DNA from: Phormidium ambiguum IAM M-71
GTDB taxonomy: Bacteria; Cyanobacteriota; Cyanobacteriia; Cyanobacteriales; Aerosakkonemataceae
Length of the DNA: 48,621 nt
Assembly: GCF_001904725.1 (NCBI RefSeq)
Contig: NZ_MRCE01000047.1
Location: 1 to 48,621 of the forward strand
Direction: 5' to 3'
Shown here: positions 8,859-17,665 of the stretch, one piece after another
Numbering within the stretch: the stretch's first letter is position 1
How the letters are laid out: each line of letters starts with the position of its first letter
Notes under the pieces: generated by a model
Database searches by the model: none
Seen by the model: the letters and a program-made list of their open reading frames with translations, nothing else
Told to the model about the DNA's origin: nothing
Program-made: the position numbers and the translations under genes

Positions 8859-9239
8859 GATTTTAATTTATCTAATCGGGGAATTATTCAGCAAATAAAT
8901 ATAAGCTCAGGATGAGCCTAAAGGCTTGATTACTAATTTTGTCAACATCTTTATCCTTCATTCTGTATCCTGGTTTGGCTAAGTATATCGGTATGTTTGA
9001 CTGAAAAATATACACTGGTGGATCGGTTTACTTCATCTTTCTTAATGGTAACGAGTTTCGGCAATCTGGCAGGGTCGGTCGATCGGGTAATTTTTGCGGT
9101 AGATCCCCGACTTCTTGAAAAAGTCGGGGATCTTTAAGTCTTGAAGTCGAGGATCTAAAAATTCCTAACTTGTCCGAAATAATGAAGTAAACTATCGTTA
9201 AATTAAACTGACGACACCTTCTGACTTCGAGGCTGTACT
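8859..9239. other. Divergent intergenic spacer
   Basis: The spacer lies between the exporter operon (minus) and the TPR gene (plus) and presumably holds both promoters. Its only clear structure is the perfect hairpin at 9101-9133. A short reading frame on the minus strand (9028-9246) spans the hairpin and is not considered a gene. Confidence 0.5.
9101..9133. repeat. Perfect 13-bp palindromic hairpin element
   Basis: AGATCCCCGACTT (9101-9113) and its exact reverse complement (9121-9133) flank a seven-base loop. A degraded half-copy follows at 9136-9156 (AAGTCTTGAAGTCGAGGATCT with changes). Similar 'ATCCCCGACTT' hairpins are, from memory, dispersed in many cyanobacterial genomes, so it is more likely a REP/MITE-type repeat than a dedicated terminator, though it could stop transcription both ways. 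Confidence 0.8.
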
Positions 9240-10115
9240 GTGCCAACCAAACGCAAACCTTGGTTTCATCTTTTGTTCATCTTCGGGATTTGGAGCGCGG
9301 CTGTACCAGCTTTTGGACAGGCGCTTGTTCCCCATGCGCTGCAACTTGACACTTCTCAGTTAGAGCAGCAAGGGTTGAGCCTAGCACAAGAAGCTGCTCA
9401 GTTGGCTCAATTCCAACAATATGAATTAGCTTTATCTCGCGCCCAACTAGCAACACAACTTTCCCCTAAAAGTTACCAAGCTTGGTTTCTTTTGGGTGGT
9501 TTGTATGTGCAGAATAATCAATTAGACAAGGCAATTACTGCTCTGAAACAAGCGCAGTCTTTGAAACCAGACGAAGCTGCTATTTTCTTTGCTCTGGGTT
9601 CGGCATACTTTCAGCAGGAAAAGTATGATGCTGCGATCGCAGTTTTAAAAGATGGCTTGAAACTTAAACCAAATTCTGCCGAAGCTTTATTTGATTTGGG
9701 AAATGCTTATTACAAGTTAAATCAATTTTCTCCAGCTTTAGACAGCTACCAAAAAGCTGTGAAAGCTGATGCTAAATTCTGGCCTGCAATTAATAATATT
9801 GGGCTGATTAATTATGAGCAAGGTAATGTTGATGCTGCTATTGGACAATGGCAAAAAGCCCTGACTATTGAAAAGGATGGCGCAGAACCTAAGTTAGCGA
9901 TCGCAGTCGCCCTCTACGCTAAAGGCGATCGAGAAAAAGCTTTAACTTTAGGAGAAGCTGCGATTAAGAGTGACGATCGTTACGCCGATCTTGACTTTTT
10001 AAAGCAAAATCTTTGGGGCGATCGCTTAATCAGCGATACCCAAAAGTTCCTCGCTACTCCGAGAATGCAAGCAACGATCGCTCAAGGCTCCGAGCCTCGG
10101 ACTGCTCCTCGGTAG
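9240..10115 (+). CDS. Exported tetratricopeptide-repeat protein
   Basis: A 291-residue TPR protein with an N-terminal signal peptide (about 1-26, ending VPAFGQA). At least five TPR units follow from about residue 45, marked by spaced alanine/glycine positions such as AWFLLGGLYVQNNQLDKAI, AIFFALGSAYFQQEKYDAAI, ALFDLGNAYYKLNQFSPAL and AINNIGLINYEQGNVDAAI. Such proteins are protein-protein scaffolds, here probably periplasmic. Translation starts at a GTG. The last nine codons and the stop run directly into a G-rich octamer array, so the natural C-terminus may have been altered by the repeat. The partner is unknown. Confidence 0.88.
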   Translation: MPTKRKPWFHLLFIFGIWSAAVPAFGQALVPHALQLDTSQLEQQGLSLAQEAAQLAQFQQYELALSRAQLATQLSPKSYQAWFLLGGLYVQNNQLDKAITALKQAQSLKPDEAAIFFALGSAYFQQEKYDAAIAVLKDGLKLKPNSAEALFDLGNAYYKLNQFSPALDSYQKAVKADAKFWPAINNIGLINYEQGNVDAAIGQWQKALTIEKDGAEPKLAIAVALYAKGDREKALTLGEAAIKSDDRYADLDFLKQNLWGDRLISDTQKFLATPRMQATIAQGSEPRTAPR

Positions 10116-10520
10116 AGGGCGGGGGAGCAGGGGGGCAGGGGAGCAGGGGGGACAAGGGGACAAGGGGACAAGGGGAATTTTTACCTTCTGCCTTTCTTCC
10201 CTTCTGCCTTCTGCCTTCTGCCTTCTGCCTTCCAAAAGCCTTCTGCCTGCAAAAAAAGGTTAACTTTACATTATAATTTTTTCGCTCGGTTTCAGTAAAC
10301 TTATTGCTGAAATGACCATAAAGTAGTACATAGGTACTTGTAATACTTAAATTAGAATCACCGTAAAAGATGAATCAAACCGAAGAAAATATCTCTAATT
10401 CTCTCCCCTGCTCCCCTGCTCCCCTGCTCCCCTGCGCCTCTGCTCCTTGCCTGCCTGTGCAAGAAATGGCTCAGGTAGGCTAGTGTGAGAGTGTGTGCGG
10501 TATTTAATTCAGTTATGTTT
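10116..10520. other. 405-bp spacer filled with repeats
   Basis: Apart from the composite repeat at 10121-10247 and a second, inverted octamer array (CTCCCCTG units, 10401-10446), this spacer holds only AT-rich sequence. No gene is evident. It lies between convergent genes (TPR gene plus, response regulator minus). The two arrays are complementary and could pair in a transcript or single-stranded DNA. Confidence 0.7.
10121..10247. repeat. Composite repeat: octamer array joined to heptamer array
   Basis: Octamer units GGGGAGCA, GGGGGGCA and AGGGGACA fill 10121-10175. A short AATTTTTA junction follows, then CCTTCTG heptamers from 10184 to 10247. The same order and junction recur at 33730-33872 and 44599-44746. 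Confidence 0.9.
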
Positions 10521-10919
10521 TTAGTCTTTAGGCAGCAGTGCCATAATTTGATCTACAAATTCTTGATGATCGACCACAGGTTTAGAGATATAGCCATCAG
10601 CACCACTTTGTTTGAGGAAATTTTCTCGATCGCCTTCCATCGCATGAGCCGTCACCAAGATTACAGGCAAATTAGCAGTTTGAGGATCGGCTTTCAACAT
10701 TTGGGTAATTTTAATCCCATCCACAGATTTACCTTGGTAACTACTGTGTTGTAGAGAAACATCCATCAAAATTAAGTCAGCCTGACCATTCTGCGCCATT
10801 TGCATTACTTCTTCGACATCTTCAGTCCCCTTAACTTCTAAACCAGCCCGCTTAGTCAGAATCTTCGAGAAAACGCGAAGATTAATCGGATCGTCTTCCA
10901 CTATTAGAACAGTTTTCAT
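10521..10919 (-). CDS. Single-domain response regulator (DivK/CheY type)
   Basis: A 132-residue stand-alone receiver domain with no output domain. The acidic pocket is E8-D9-D10 (IVEDDPIN), the phosphoacceptor is D53 in LILMDVSL, the switch threonine is T90 in LVTAHA, and the conserved lysine is K113 in ISKPV. The EDDPINLRVFSKIL opening is typical of DivK-like receivers, which act by binding sensor kinases or other regulators. No histidine kinase lies nearby, so its partner must be elsewhere. A short insert (QHSSYQGKSVDG) after the phosphorylation loop is typical of this cyanobacterial group. Confidence 0.92.
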   Translation of the reverse strand: MKTVLIVEDDPINLRVFSKILTKRAGLEVKGTEDVEEVMQMAQNGQADLILMDVSLQHSSYQGKSVDGIKITQMLKADPQTANLPVILVTAHAMEGDRENFLKQSGADGYISKPVVDHQEFVDQIMALLPKD

Positions 10920-11043
10920 TTTAGTTACCTTTTCCTTAAATTCAGAATAAGACAGTCTTGGCTATGCCGATTGATACTACTGTGAAAATTGTTAATTTCG
11001 TACCCATCAATTATTTTTTAGTCATCATAAGGAACATTGACTC

Positions 11044-13602
11044 ATGGCAAAACAGTTAAACATACTCTCTTCAGGACAGATTATCACCACTGCTCTGCAT
11101 ACAGAAATGCAGCGGTCATATCTTGAATATGCCATGAGTGTAATTGTTGGTCGAGCACTACCGGATGTACGAGATGGGTTAAAACCCGTGCATCGCCGCA
11201 TCTTGTATGCAATGCACGAATTAGGATTAACACCCGATCGACCTTACCGAAAATGCGCCCGCGTGGTGGGAGACGTTTTAGGTAAATATCACCCTCACGG
11301 CGATCAAGCAGTTTATGATGCTTTGGTGCGAATGGTACAGGATTTTTCCTGCCGTTATCCTTTATTAGCAGGTCATGGCAATTTTGGTTCAGTAGATAAT
11401 GACCCTCCAGCGGCGATGCGTTACACAGAAACACGCCTTGCACCAATTAGCTATGAGGCGATGTTGAGTGAAATTGGCGAAGCTACAGTTGATTTTATCC
11501 CAAATTTTGATAATTCCCAGCAAGAACCTGTAGTTTTACCTGCTCAATTACCTATTTTATTACTTAATGGCTGTGCTGGTATTGCGGTAGGGATGGCAAC
11601 TAATGTACCACCACATAATTTGGGTGAGTTGGTAGATGGGTTAATTGCTTTAATTGATGATGCTAATCTTTCCGATGATAAGTTGTTGGAAATAATTCCG
11701 GGGCCTGATTTTCCCACTGGGGGAGAAATTGTAGGAAATGAGGGAACGCGGGAAGCTTACACGACGGGAAAAGGTACGATTACAGTGCGAGGAATTGCCA
11801 GTATTGAAGAAATTCAAATTGGTAGAGGTCGTCAGCGGCAAAGGGGAACAACGCGCAGTGCGATCGTGGTTACTGAGTTACCTTTTCAGGTGAATAAGGC
11901 AGCTTGGATTGAGAAAATTGCCGAGTTAGTTAATCAAGGTAAAATTGAGGGGATTGCGGATATTCGGGATGAAAGCGATCGAGAAGGAATGCGCGTTGTC
12001 ATTGAATTAAAACGCGATGCTAGTCCGCAAGATGTGTTGGAAAATTTATATAGACAAACAGCACTTTCTAGTAATTTTGGTGCCATCCTTTTAGCTTTGG
12101 TGGAAGGACAACCTAGACAATTAAGTTTGCGGCAAATTTTACAAGAGTTTCTAACTTTCCGCGAACAAACTTTGACTCGACAATATAGCTATGAATTAGA
12201 ACAAACGGAAAGACGTTTGCATTTAGTTGAAGGTTTAATTGCGGCGTTAGAAAATTTAGATGCGATTATTGAAATTCTCCGAAATGCGCCGGATGGATCG
12301 ACGGCAAAAGTGACTTTTCAAAGTCGGTTTAATTTTAGCGATCGCCAATCTGATGCCATTTTAGCCATGCCTTTGCGTCGGTTAACTGGATTAGAACGTC
12401 AGCAATTACAACAGGAATTAACCGAACTTACAGAACGGATTGAAAATTTACGCAAATTATTGAGCGATCGAAATGAATTACTCAAAGCTTTGAAAAAAGA
12501 TTTGCGTTCTTTGAAAAAGAAATACTCCGATCCGCGACGCACTCGCATTCACAAACTCAAAGTTACTAAAACTGAAACCAAGAAAACCAAAACCCCAGAA
12601 AACGAAAACAAACCCACTAGAGAACGCCGTCGAGAACAAACCAAAACCGAAGTTACCGAAGGACAACTTTCTTTATTTACTACTGTAAGTTCGACTACTC
12701 CTGAAGAAGCCAATTTGGAAATAACTTACAAAGGTTATATCAGGAGATTGATGAAAAATCCTAGTAAATCTAATTTAAAATCTACTGATGATTTTGTAGT
12801 GAAATCCTTCTCGACAACAACTGATGCAGATTTAGTAGTAGTAACTGGTAGCGGAAAAGCTTTCCCAATCAAAGTCGGTGAAATTCCGCCAACTTCTGGA
12901 CAATCAAAAGGCACGCCATTAGTTAGTTTATTACCCCAAGCTAAGGAAATTCCCGAAACTTTAGCTGGATATTTACTTGCACCATCAGCAGAAGATTCTC
13001 ATACTGTAGTTGTGGTGAGTCAACAAGGAAGAATTAAGCGATTAGCAATTTCTGAATTTGCTAATCTAACTCGTCGCGGTTTAACAGTTTTAAAACTGAA
13101 AGAAGACGATCAATTATTGTTTGCTTTACCCACAAAAGAGCGGGAAGGAATTGCTTTAGCGACCACAGGCGGACGCATTTTACGCTTTTTAATTAACGAA
13201 CAACAATTACCTGTAATGAGTCGCGCTGCTGGTGGTTTACAAGCATTAAGATTAGGTCGTCAAGAAAAGTTAATTGGTGCTGTTAGTATCAATCAAGATG
13301 ATAACTTATTGCTAGTAACTCATTTAGGTTATGCCAAAAGATTGCCAATCAGTGCGATTCGGTTAGCGAACTTAGGTGATATTGGTACTCAAGCTTTACA
13401 ATACACGAGCAAATTAGATGCTTTAATTGGTATGGTGGAAGCCGTTCCTGAAACTAAAGTTTTGTTGTTAACTGACGCACCAAGAACGATCTATTTACCT
13501 GTAGAACGGGTGGCGTTTTGGGGTAAAGATGGAACTGGCGATCGCATTAACAAACTTAAAGAAGAAGAAAAGGTTGTTAACTTAGTCATAGTTGATAATT
13601 AA
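11044..13602 (+). CDS. gyrA: Type IIA topoisomerase A subunit (DNA gyrase A / ParC family)
   Basis: An 852-residue DNA breakage-reunion subunit. The catalytic tyrosine is Y127, preceded by R126, in the AMRYTETRL motif. The winged-helix segment [17 protein letters not shown] follows the family, with Gln88 at the position of E. coli GyrA Ser83, the classic quinolone-contact residue. A charged Lys/Arg-rich linker at about 495-550 leads to a C-terminal beta-pinwheel. I do not see the QRRGGKG GyrA-box that gyrases need to wrap DNA; the nearest candidate is TSGQSKGTP. Cyanobacteria usually carry two such genes, and this one may be the ParC-like paralogue even though databases tend to label both gyrA. 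No B subunit is adjacent. Confidence 0.9.
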   Translation: MAKQLNILSSGQIITTALHTEMQRSYLEYAMSVIVGRALPDVRDGLKPVHRRILYAMHELGLTPDRPYRKCARVVGDVLGKYHPHGDQAVYDALVRMVQDFSCRYPLLAGHGNFGSVDNDPPAAMRYTETRLAPISYEAMLSEIGEATVDFIPNFDNSQQEPVVLPAQLPILLLNGCAGIAVGMATNVPPHNLGELVDGLIALIDDANLSDDKLLEIIPGPDFPTGGEIVGNEGTREAYTTGKGTITVRGIASIEEIQIGRGRQRQRGTTRSAIVVTELPFQVNKAAWIEKIAELVNQGKIEGIADIRDESDREGMRVVIELKRDASPQDVLENLYRQTALSSNFGAILLALVEGQPRQLSLRQILQEFLTFREQTLTRQYSYELEQTERRLHLVEGLIAALENLDAIIEILRNAPDGSTAKVTFQSRFNFSDRQSDAILAMPLRRLTGLERQQLQQELTELTERIENLRKLLSDRNELLKALKKDLRSLKKKYSDPRRTRIHKLKVTKTETKKTKTPENENKPTRERRREQTKTEVTEGQLSLFTTVSSTTPEEANLEITYKGYIRRLMKNPSKSNLKSTDDFVVKSFSTTTDADLVVVTGSGKAFPIKVGEIPPTSGQSKGTPLVSLLPQAKEIPETLAGYLLAPSAEDSHTVVVVSQQGRIKRLAISEFANLTRRGLTVLKLKEDDQLLFALPTKEREGIALATTGGRILRFLINEQQLPVMSRAAGGLQALRLGRQEKLIGAVSINQDDNLLLVTHLGYAKRLPISAIRLANLGDIGTQALQYTSKLDALIGMVEAVPETKVLLLTDAPRTIYLPVERVAFWGKDGTGDRINKLKEEEKVVNLVIVDN

Positions 13603-13631
13603 TTACTAATTAGTTACTAAGGGGTTGCAGA

Positions 13632-14900
13632 GTGGCAAAAGTTGTTTTAGAAAATGTCTATAAAAGTTTTTCCGAAACTAAAGGAATTGCTACATCGGAA
13701 ACAGAAAATAAACCAAATTCCCTATCGCCTACTCCCGTTTTACGCCGAATTAATTTGACGGTGGAAGATGGGGAATTTATGGTATTAGTAGGGCCTTCTG
13801 GTTGTGGTAAAAGTACGTTATTGCGTTTAATTGCGGGATTGGAAGAATTAACAGGTGGGAATATTTGGATAGGCGATCGCTTGGTGAACGATCTGCCACC
13901 AAAAGAACGCGATATCGCAATGGTATTCCAAAATTATGCTCTCTATCCCCACATGACAGTTTATGATAATATCGCTTTTGGTTTGCGACGAATGAAGGGA
14001 GCAGGGGAGCAAGGGAGCAGGGGAGCAGGGGAGAAATTTTCGCAATTTAGGGAAGATGTTTTAGTTAAGGTAACTAAGTCTTTTCCTAAAGGTTTACGTT
14101 ACCTGTCAGCACGAGAGAAAGCTGTTCAGAAGCAAGTAAAAAATGTGGCAAAACTGTTACAAATTGAATCGCTTTTGTCACGTTTACCAAAACAACTTTC
14201 TGGGGGACAAAAGCAACGAGTAGCATTAGGACGTGCGATCGCCAGAAATCCCCAAGTTTTTTTAATGGATGAACCTTTATCGAATTTAGATGCAAAATTA
14301 AGGGCGGAAACTCGCGCCCAAATTGTTAAATTACAAAGGCAATTGGGAACTACTACTATTTATGTAACTCACGATCAAACGGAAGCGATGACGATGGGCG
14401 ATCGCATTGCGGTAATGAATCAAGGTCAATTACAACAATTAGCAAAACCTTTAGAATTATACAACAGTCCAGCTAATATGTTTGTCGCCCAATTTATTGG
14501 TTCGCCACCAATGAATTTTATCCCGGTAAAATACCAAGCACCGCTATTAATTAATCATCCCCAATTTCGCTTCACTTTACCGGAAGTTTGGGAATCTGCT
14601 TTGCGAAAGTACGATCGCCAATCCCTAATTTTAGGCATTCGTCCCGAACATTTCAGTGTCAGCACTCCTGCACCAGAAAATTTACAAGTAGAAGTAGATT
14701 TGGTAGAAGCATTAGGAAATGAAACTCTTTTATCAGTTCACTTATTGGATGAAACTAACCCGAATTTAACTTTACAAGTACGAATTCCACCAGAAAAACA
14801 AGTAAGTATTGGTGATAAAATATCCTTAGCGTTAGAAAGTAAAAAAATTCATTTATTTGACTTTGAAACTAACTTAGCTATCTTTCCCAAAAATCAGTAA
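13632..14900 (+). CDS. MalK/UgpC-type ABC transporter ATP-binding protein with in-frame repeat insertion
   Basis: A 422-residue ATPase of the carbohydrate-uptake (CUT1) class. It has Walker A at G54-T62 (GPSGCGKST), FQNYALYPHMTV as Q-loop, signature LSGGQ at 189-193, Walker B FLMDEPLSNLD, the H-loop VTHDQ, and a C-terminal OB-fold regulatory domain from about 285. Translation starts at GTG 13632 behind an AAGGGG Shine-Dalgarno sequence, 29 bp after the topoisomerase gene. Two departures stand out: a 20-residue insert before Walker A, and, between the Q-loop and the signature, residues about 122-135 ([14 protein letters not shown]) encoded by the octamer minisatellite at 13996-14035. A further segment after it (LPKGLRYLS-like) is probably normal for cyanobacterial members. 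No permease or binding protein is adjacent, so it probably serves several importers. Confidence 0.92.
   Translation: MAKVVLENVYKSFSETKGIATSETENKPNSLSPTPVLRRINLTVEDGEFMVLVGPSGCGKSTLLRLIAGLEELTGGNIWIGDRLVNDLPPKERDIAMVFQNYALYPHMTVYDNIAFGLRRMKGAGEQGSRGAGEKFSQFREDVLVKVTKSFPKGLRYLSAREKAVQKQVKNVAKLLQIESLLSRLPKQLSGGQKQRVALGRAIARNPQVFLMDEPLSNLDAKLRAETRAQIVKLQRQLGTTTIYVTHDQTEAMTMGDRIAVMNQGQLQQLAKPLELYNSPANMFVAQFIGSPPMNFIPVKYQAPLLINHPQFRFTLPEVWESALRKYDRQSLILGIRPEHFSVSTPAPENLQVEVDLVEALGNETLLSVHLLDETNPNLTLQVRIPPEKQVSIGDKISLALESKKIHLFDFETNLAIFPKNQ
13996..14035 (+). repeat. Octamer minisatellite inside the ABC ATPase gene
   Basis: Five consecutive 8-bp units read AGGGAGCA, GGGGAGCA, AGGGAGCA, GGGGAGCA and GGGGAGAA. 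The unit and the AAATTTT that follows match the intergenic octamer arrays. Forty bases are not a multiple of three, so gain or loss of a single unit would shift the frame and truncate the ATPase before its signature motif. Confidence 0.95.
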
Positions 14901-15143
14901 AATTTTTAACTTTTTTATTTAAAAGTGAAGTTATACTTTGATTACATAACTTTTATTTAGAATTCAAGGAAAGCCTATGTAAGTCAATATACTTAAACCC
15001 TGCTTGCCATCAGCATCAGAGGTTTTTGTATAGTCAGAAAAAACGCAACAAGATAACAAAACTGGCTATCAAAGCTAATTGAAAATATTTCCCAAATACG
15101 ATAATTTGTAAACATAAACAATAGAAATAAACCAACTCAAACA

Positions 15144-15392
15144 ATGACTTTATCAGAACTAAAGCCGGGAAATTTAGCGATCGTGGAAAGCGTACAACTC
15201 AGCCGTCACGGTCAAGGATTAGCTAAACGCTTGGAAGCAATGGGAATTGTTCCTAACAGACCAATTCGAGTTTTAAGACAAGCTTGGTTTGGTGGGCCTT
15301 TGCACATTCGAGTCGGTTCTACTACTGAAATAGCGATTAGAAGAACTGAAGCGAAAATGGTATTAATTCAAACGATGGAAGGGACAAATTAA
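15144..15392 (+). CDS. feoA: FeoA family ferrous iron transport protein
   Basis: An 82-residue SH3-like protein of the FeoA family, which assists the ferrous iron permease FeoB in the cytoplasm. The pattern LSRHGQGLAKRLEAMGIVPNRPIRVLRQ, followed by GGPLHIRVGSTTEIAIRR, is typical. It lies 143 bp upstream of feoB on the same strand, with a small GCAGAG-type repeat between them. I could not pick out a convincing Fur box in the AT-rich 243 bp upstream, although iron control is likely from knowledge of the family. Confidence 0.93.
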   Translation: MTLSELKPGNLAIVESVQLSRHGQGLAKRLEAMGIVPNRPIRVLRQAWFGGPLHIRVGSTTEIAIRRTEAKMVLIQTMEGTN

Positions 15393-15436
15393 GCTGAAAA
15401 TTATTACATTCAGCTAGCAATCTTTAATGATTTTTT

Positions 15437-15472
15437 GAACCGCAGAGAACGCAGAGGGCGCAGAGAGAAGAA
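15437..15472. repeat. Short CGCAGAG-type direct repeat
   Basis: Imperfect units of ACGCAGAG / GCGCAGAG occupy the feoA-feoB spacer. This pattern is a common intergenic filler in cyanobacteria. It contains no obvious hairpin. Confidence 0.65.
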
Positions 15473-15535
15473 GGAGTTCATAACTTAAATATGATTGCTC
15501 GATCGGTAAATTACTAATTTTGTGCAGGTGAAATT

Positions 15536-17359
15536 ATGAATTGCCATTCAGGTGCTACTGCTGTAAACACCGCTAAAGCAGTAAAAAGAATTGCTCTGAT
15601 TGGAATGCCAAATACCGGAAAATCAACGTTATTTAATCGGTTGACAGGTGCAACGGCTTTTGTGGGAAATTGGCCGGGAGTGACGGTAGATTTATTACAA
15701 GCTCATATCAATATTAATAATGAAACTGTAGAGTTTGTAGATTTACCAGGAATTTACGATTTAAACGGTTTTTCTGAAGATGAAAAAGTAGTACAGCACT
15801 TTTTAGAAAGCTTTAGTATTGATTTAGTTGTTGTCATTTTAAATGCTGCCCAAATTGATAGACAAATTCGTTTAGCTTTGCAAGTTAAAGCTTTAGGTTT
15901 GCCAGCAATTATCGTTCTCAATATGGCAGATGAAGCCAAGCATTATGGTGTGGAAATTCAGGTAAATGAGTTAGCGAAACGCTTAGAATTACCTGTTTTT
16001 ATGATGAGTGCTAAATATGGTAGAGGATACGAACGGGCGTATCGAGCAATTTGTCAACAATTAGCAGAAAGCGTTACTAATAATCAGAAAGCTTGCTTAT
16101 GTGAAGAGGTGAATATTTCTATTGAAGAGATAGAAAATATTCTCACAGGTGCGGTACAAATGCCTTCGCAAATGGCAGTTAATATTACTCAGCAGATCGA
16201 TCGCTTTCTACTCCATCCAATCTTAGGTTTACCTTTATTCTTTACGGGAATGTTCGTGGTGTTTTGGGTAGTCTGGAATGTCGGATTACCTTCCCAAGAC
16301 ATCATGGATCAAATCACAGGTTGGTTACAAACTAATCTGATTGAACCATTAGTTAGTCCCTTACCGCAATTAGCCCAAGATTTTATTGTTAATGGACTTT
16401 GGGGCGGATTAGCAACTGTCGCTTCTTTTGTACCATTAATTGTGTTGTTTTTCATGATAATGGCAGTTTTAGAAGATAGCGGTTATTTATCTCGTTCTGC
16501 CTATTTAATGGATGCTTTCATGGCAAAATTAGGGCTTGATGGTCGCAGTTTCGTCATGCAAATGATGGGATTTGGCTGCAATGTTCCGGCTTTAATGGGA
16601 ACTAGAGTCATGCGTTCTAAATCGCTGCGACTATTAACAATGTTAGTCATTCCCTTTTCTTTATGTGCGGCAAGATTGCAAGTTTTTGTATTTATTATTG
16701 CGGCAGTTTTTCCATCTGGAAACGGTGCGTTAGTATTATTTTCTTTGTATCTCCTTAGTTTTGTCGCTGCCATAGTTACCGCTGCACTTTTCCAAGGATT
16801 ATTTAAAAATGAAGAACCTTTTGTATTAGAATTACCTCCTTACCGAGTTCCCACTTTAAAGCACGTCTTCTTCAGAGGTTGGGGAGAAGTAAAAGAGTTT
16901 TTGACGAGAGCTTCTGGTTTCATTACTTTAGGTTGTGTTGCTGTTTGGGTAGTAACTAATTTACCTCCAGGCGCAACAGGTTTAGATACAATTGGTGGAC
17001 AAATTGGGCAATTTTTAAGTCCAATTATGGAACCAATTGGCATTAACCCCTACTTAACTTTAGCGTTGTTATTTGGCGTGATTGCTAAAGAAGTTGTGGT
17101 GGGTTCTTTGGCAGTAATTTACGGATTAGGTGCGGATGCAGTGACTAACCAAATTGCGGGAACAGTCACCTTTATTCAAGCATATAGTTTCTGTATTTTC
17201 TGTTTACTTTACACTCCCTGCTTAACCACAACAGTGACATTATTTAATGAAGCTAAAACTTGGAAATTCACTGTATTTGCTCTAGCTTATTCCTTGGGTT
17301 TTGCTTGGCTTGCTAGTTTTATTTTTTACCAAAGTGCTTTAGCTTTGGGCTGGAAGTAG
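15536..17359 (+). CDS. feoB: Ferrous iron transport GTPase/permease FeoB
   Basis: A 607-residue inner-membrane Fe2+ permease. The N-terminal G domain shows G1 at G23-T31 (GMPNTGKST), the switch I region GNWPGVTVD, G3 DLPGIYDL and G4 NMAD. A helical spacer follows, then a membrane half with two Gate motifs: the first around LGLDGRSFVMQMMGFGCNVPALMGTR, with its conserved cysteine, and the second around FGVIAKEVVVGSLAVIYG. It is shorter than E. coli FeoB (773), as is usual in cyanobacteria. It is preceded by feoA and followed by a small membrane ORF, and a strong hairpin closes the unit before convergent dnaK. Confidence 0.96.
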   Translation: MNCHSGATAVNTAKAVKRIALIGMPNTGKSTLFNRLTGATAFVGNWPGVTVDLLQAHININNETVEFVDLPGIYDLNGFSEDEKVVQHFLESFSIDLVVVILNAAQIDRQIRLALQVKALGLPAIIVLNMADEAKHYGVEIQVNELAKRLELPVFMMSAKYGRGYERAYRAICQQLAESVTNNQKACLCEEVNISIEEIENILTGAVQMPSQMAVNITQQIDRFLLHPILGLPLFFTGMFVVFWVVWNVGLPSQDIMDQITGWLQTNLIEPLVSPLPQLAQDFIVNGLWGGLATVASFVPLIVLFFMIMAVLEDSGYLSRSAYLMDAFMAKLGLDGRSFVMQMMGFGCNVPALMGTRVMRSKSLRLLTMLVIPFSLCAARLQVFVFIIAAVFPSGNGALVLFSLYLLSFVAAIVTAALFQGLFKNEEPFVLELPPYRVPTLKHVFFRGWGEVKEFLTRASGFITLGCVAVWVVTNLPPGATGLDTIGGQIGQFLSPIMEPIGINPYLTLALLFGVIAKEVVVGSLAVIYGLGADAVTNQIAGTVTFIQAYSFCIFCLLYTPCLTTTVTLFNEAKTWKFTVFALAYSLGFAWLASFIFYQSALALGWK

Positions 17360-17367
17360 AGAAAATA

Positions 17368-17565
17368 ATTATATCTTTTGACTACAAGCAACTACAAATT
17401 CAAAATAAAGGACGGACGATCGCGATCGGTGTTGGCGTGGTAGCATTAGCCCCAATAGTACTTACCATAGTTGCTAAAGCTGGGAAAGCGATCGCACAAG
17501 CAGAAGAAGATATTCGTAACAGTCCGCTGACAGCTTATCGTTTAGGAAAAAACCAAAAAGGTTGA
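17368..17565 (+). CDS. Small single-span membrane protein downstream of feoB
   Basis: An open frame of about 65 codons begins 8 bp after feoB and ends at TGA 17563-17565. There is no ATG; ATT 17368 or an internal GTG (about 17437) are the candidate starts, so the N-terminus is uncertain. It would encode a basic N-terminus (NKGRTIAIG), one hydrophobic helix (VGVVALAPIVLTIVAKAG) and a charged tail (AQAEEDIRNSPLTAYRLGKNQ). The composition and helix look like a real membrane peptide. Its place suggests a FeoC-like accessory role by position only; it has no FeoC winged-helix or cysteine motif. Its stop codon lies within the terminator stem. Confidence 0.5.
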   Translation: MISFDYKQLQIQNKGRTIAIGVGVVALAPIVLTIVAKAGKAIAQAEEDIRNSPLTAYRLGKNQKG

Positions 17566-17601
17566 TAAGGAGCATCTGGGCTACCATTATCAACCTTTTT
17601 G
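17554..17601. terminator. Strong bidirectional terminator between feo genes and dnaK
   Basis: A perfect 15-bp stem pairs 17554-17568 (CAAAAAGGTTGATAA) with 17587-17601 across an 18-base loop. The stem ends in T-rich sequence on the plus strand and the complementary A-tract gives a T-run on the minus strand. It sits between the convergent feoB unit and dnaK and can serve both. Confidence 0.85.
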
Positions 17602-17665
17602 TTATTAGTTAAGTAATAGATAGTGGTAATTTCCCATTACCAACTACCTACTACCCACTACCACC

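Noticed and set aside
9028-9246. A 72-codon frame on the minus strand overlapping the TPR gene start
   Set aside because: It spans the palindromic repeat and overlaps a well-supported gene start; the composition is not protein-like.
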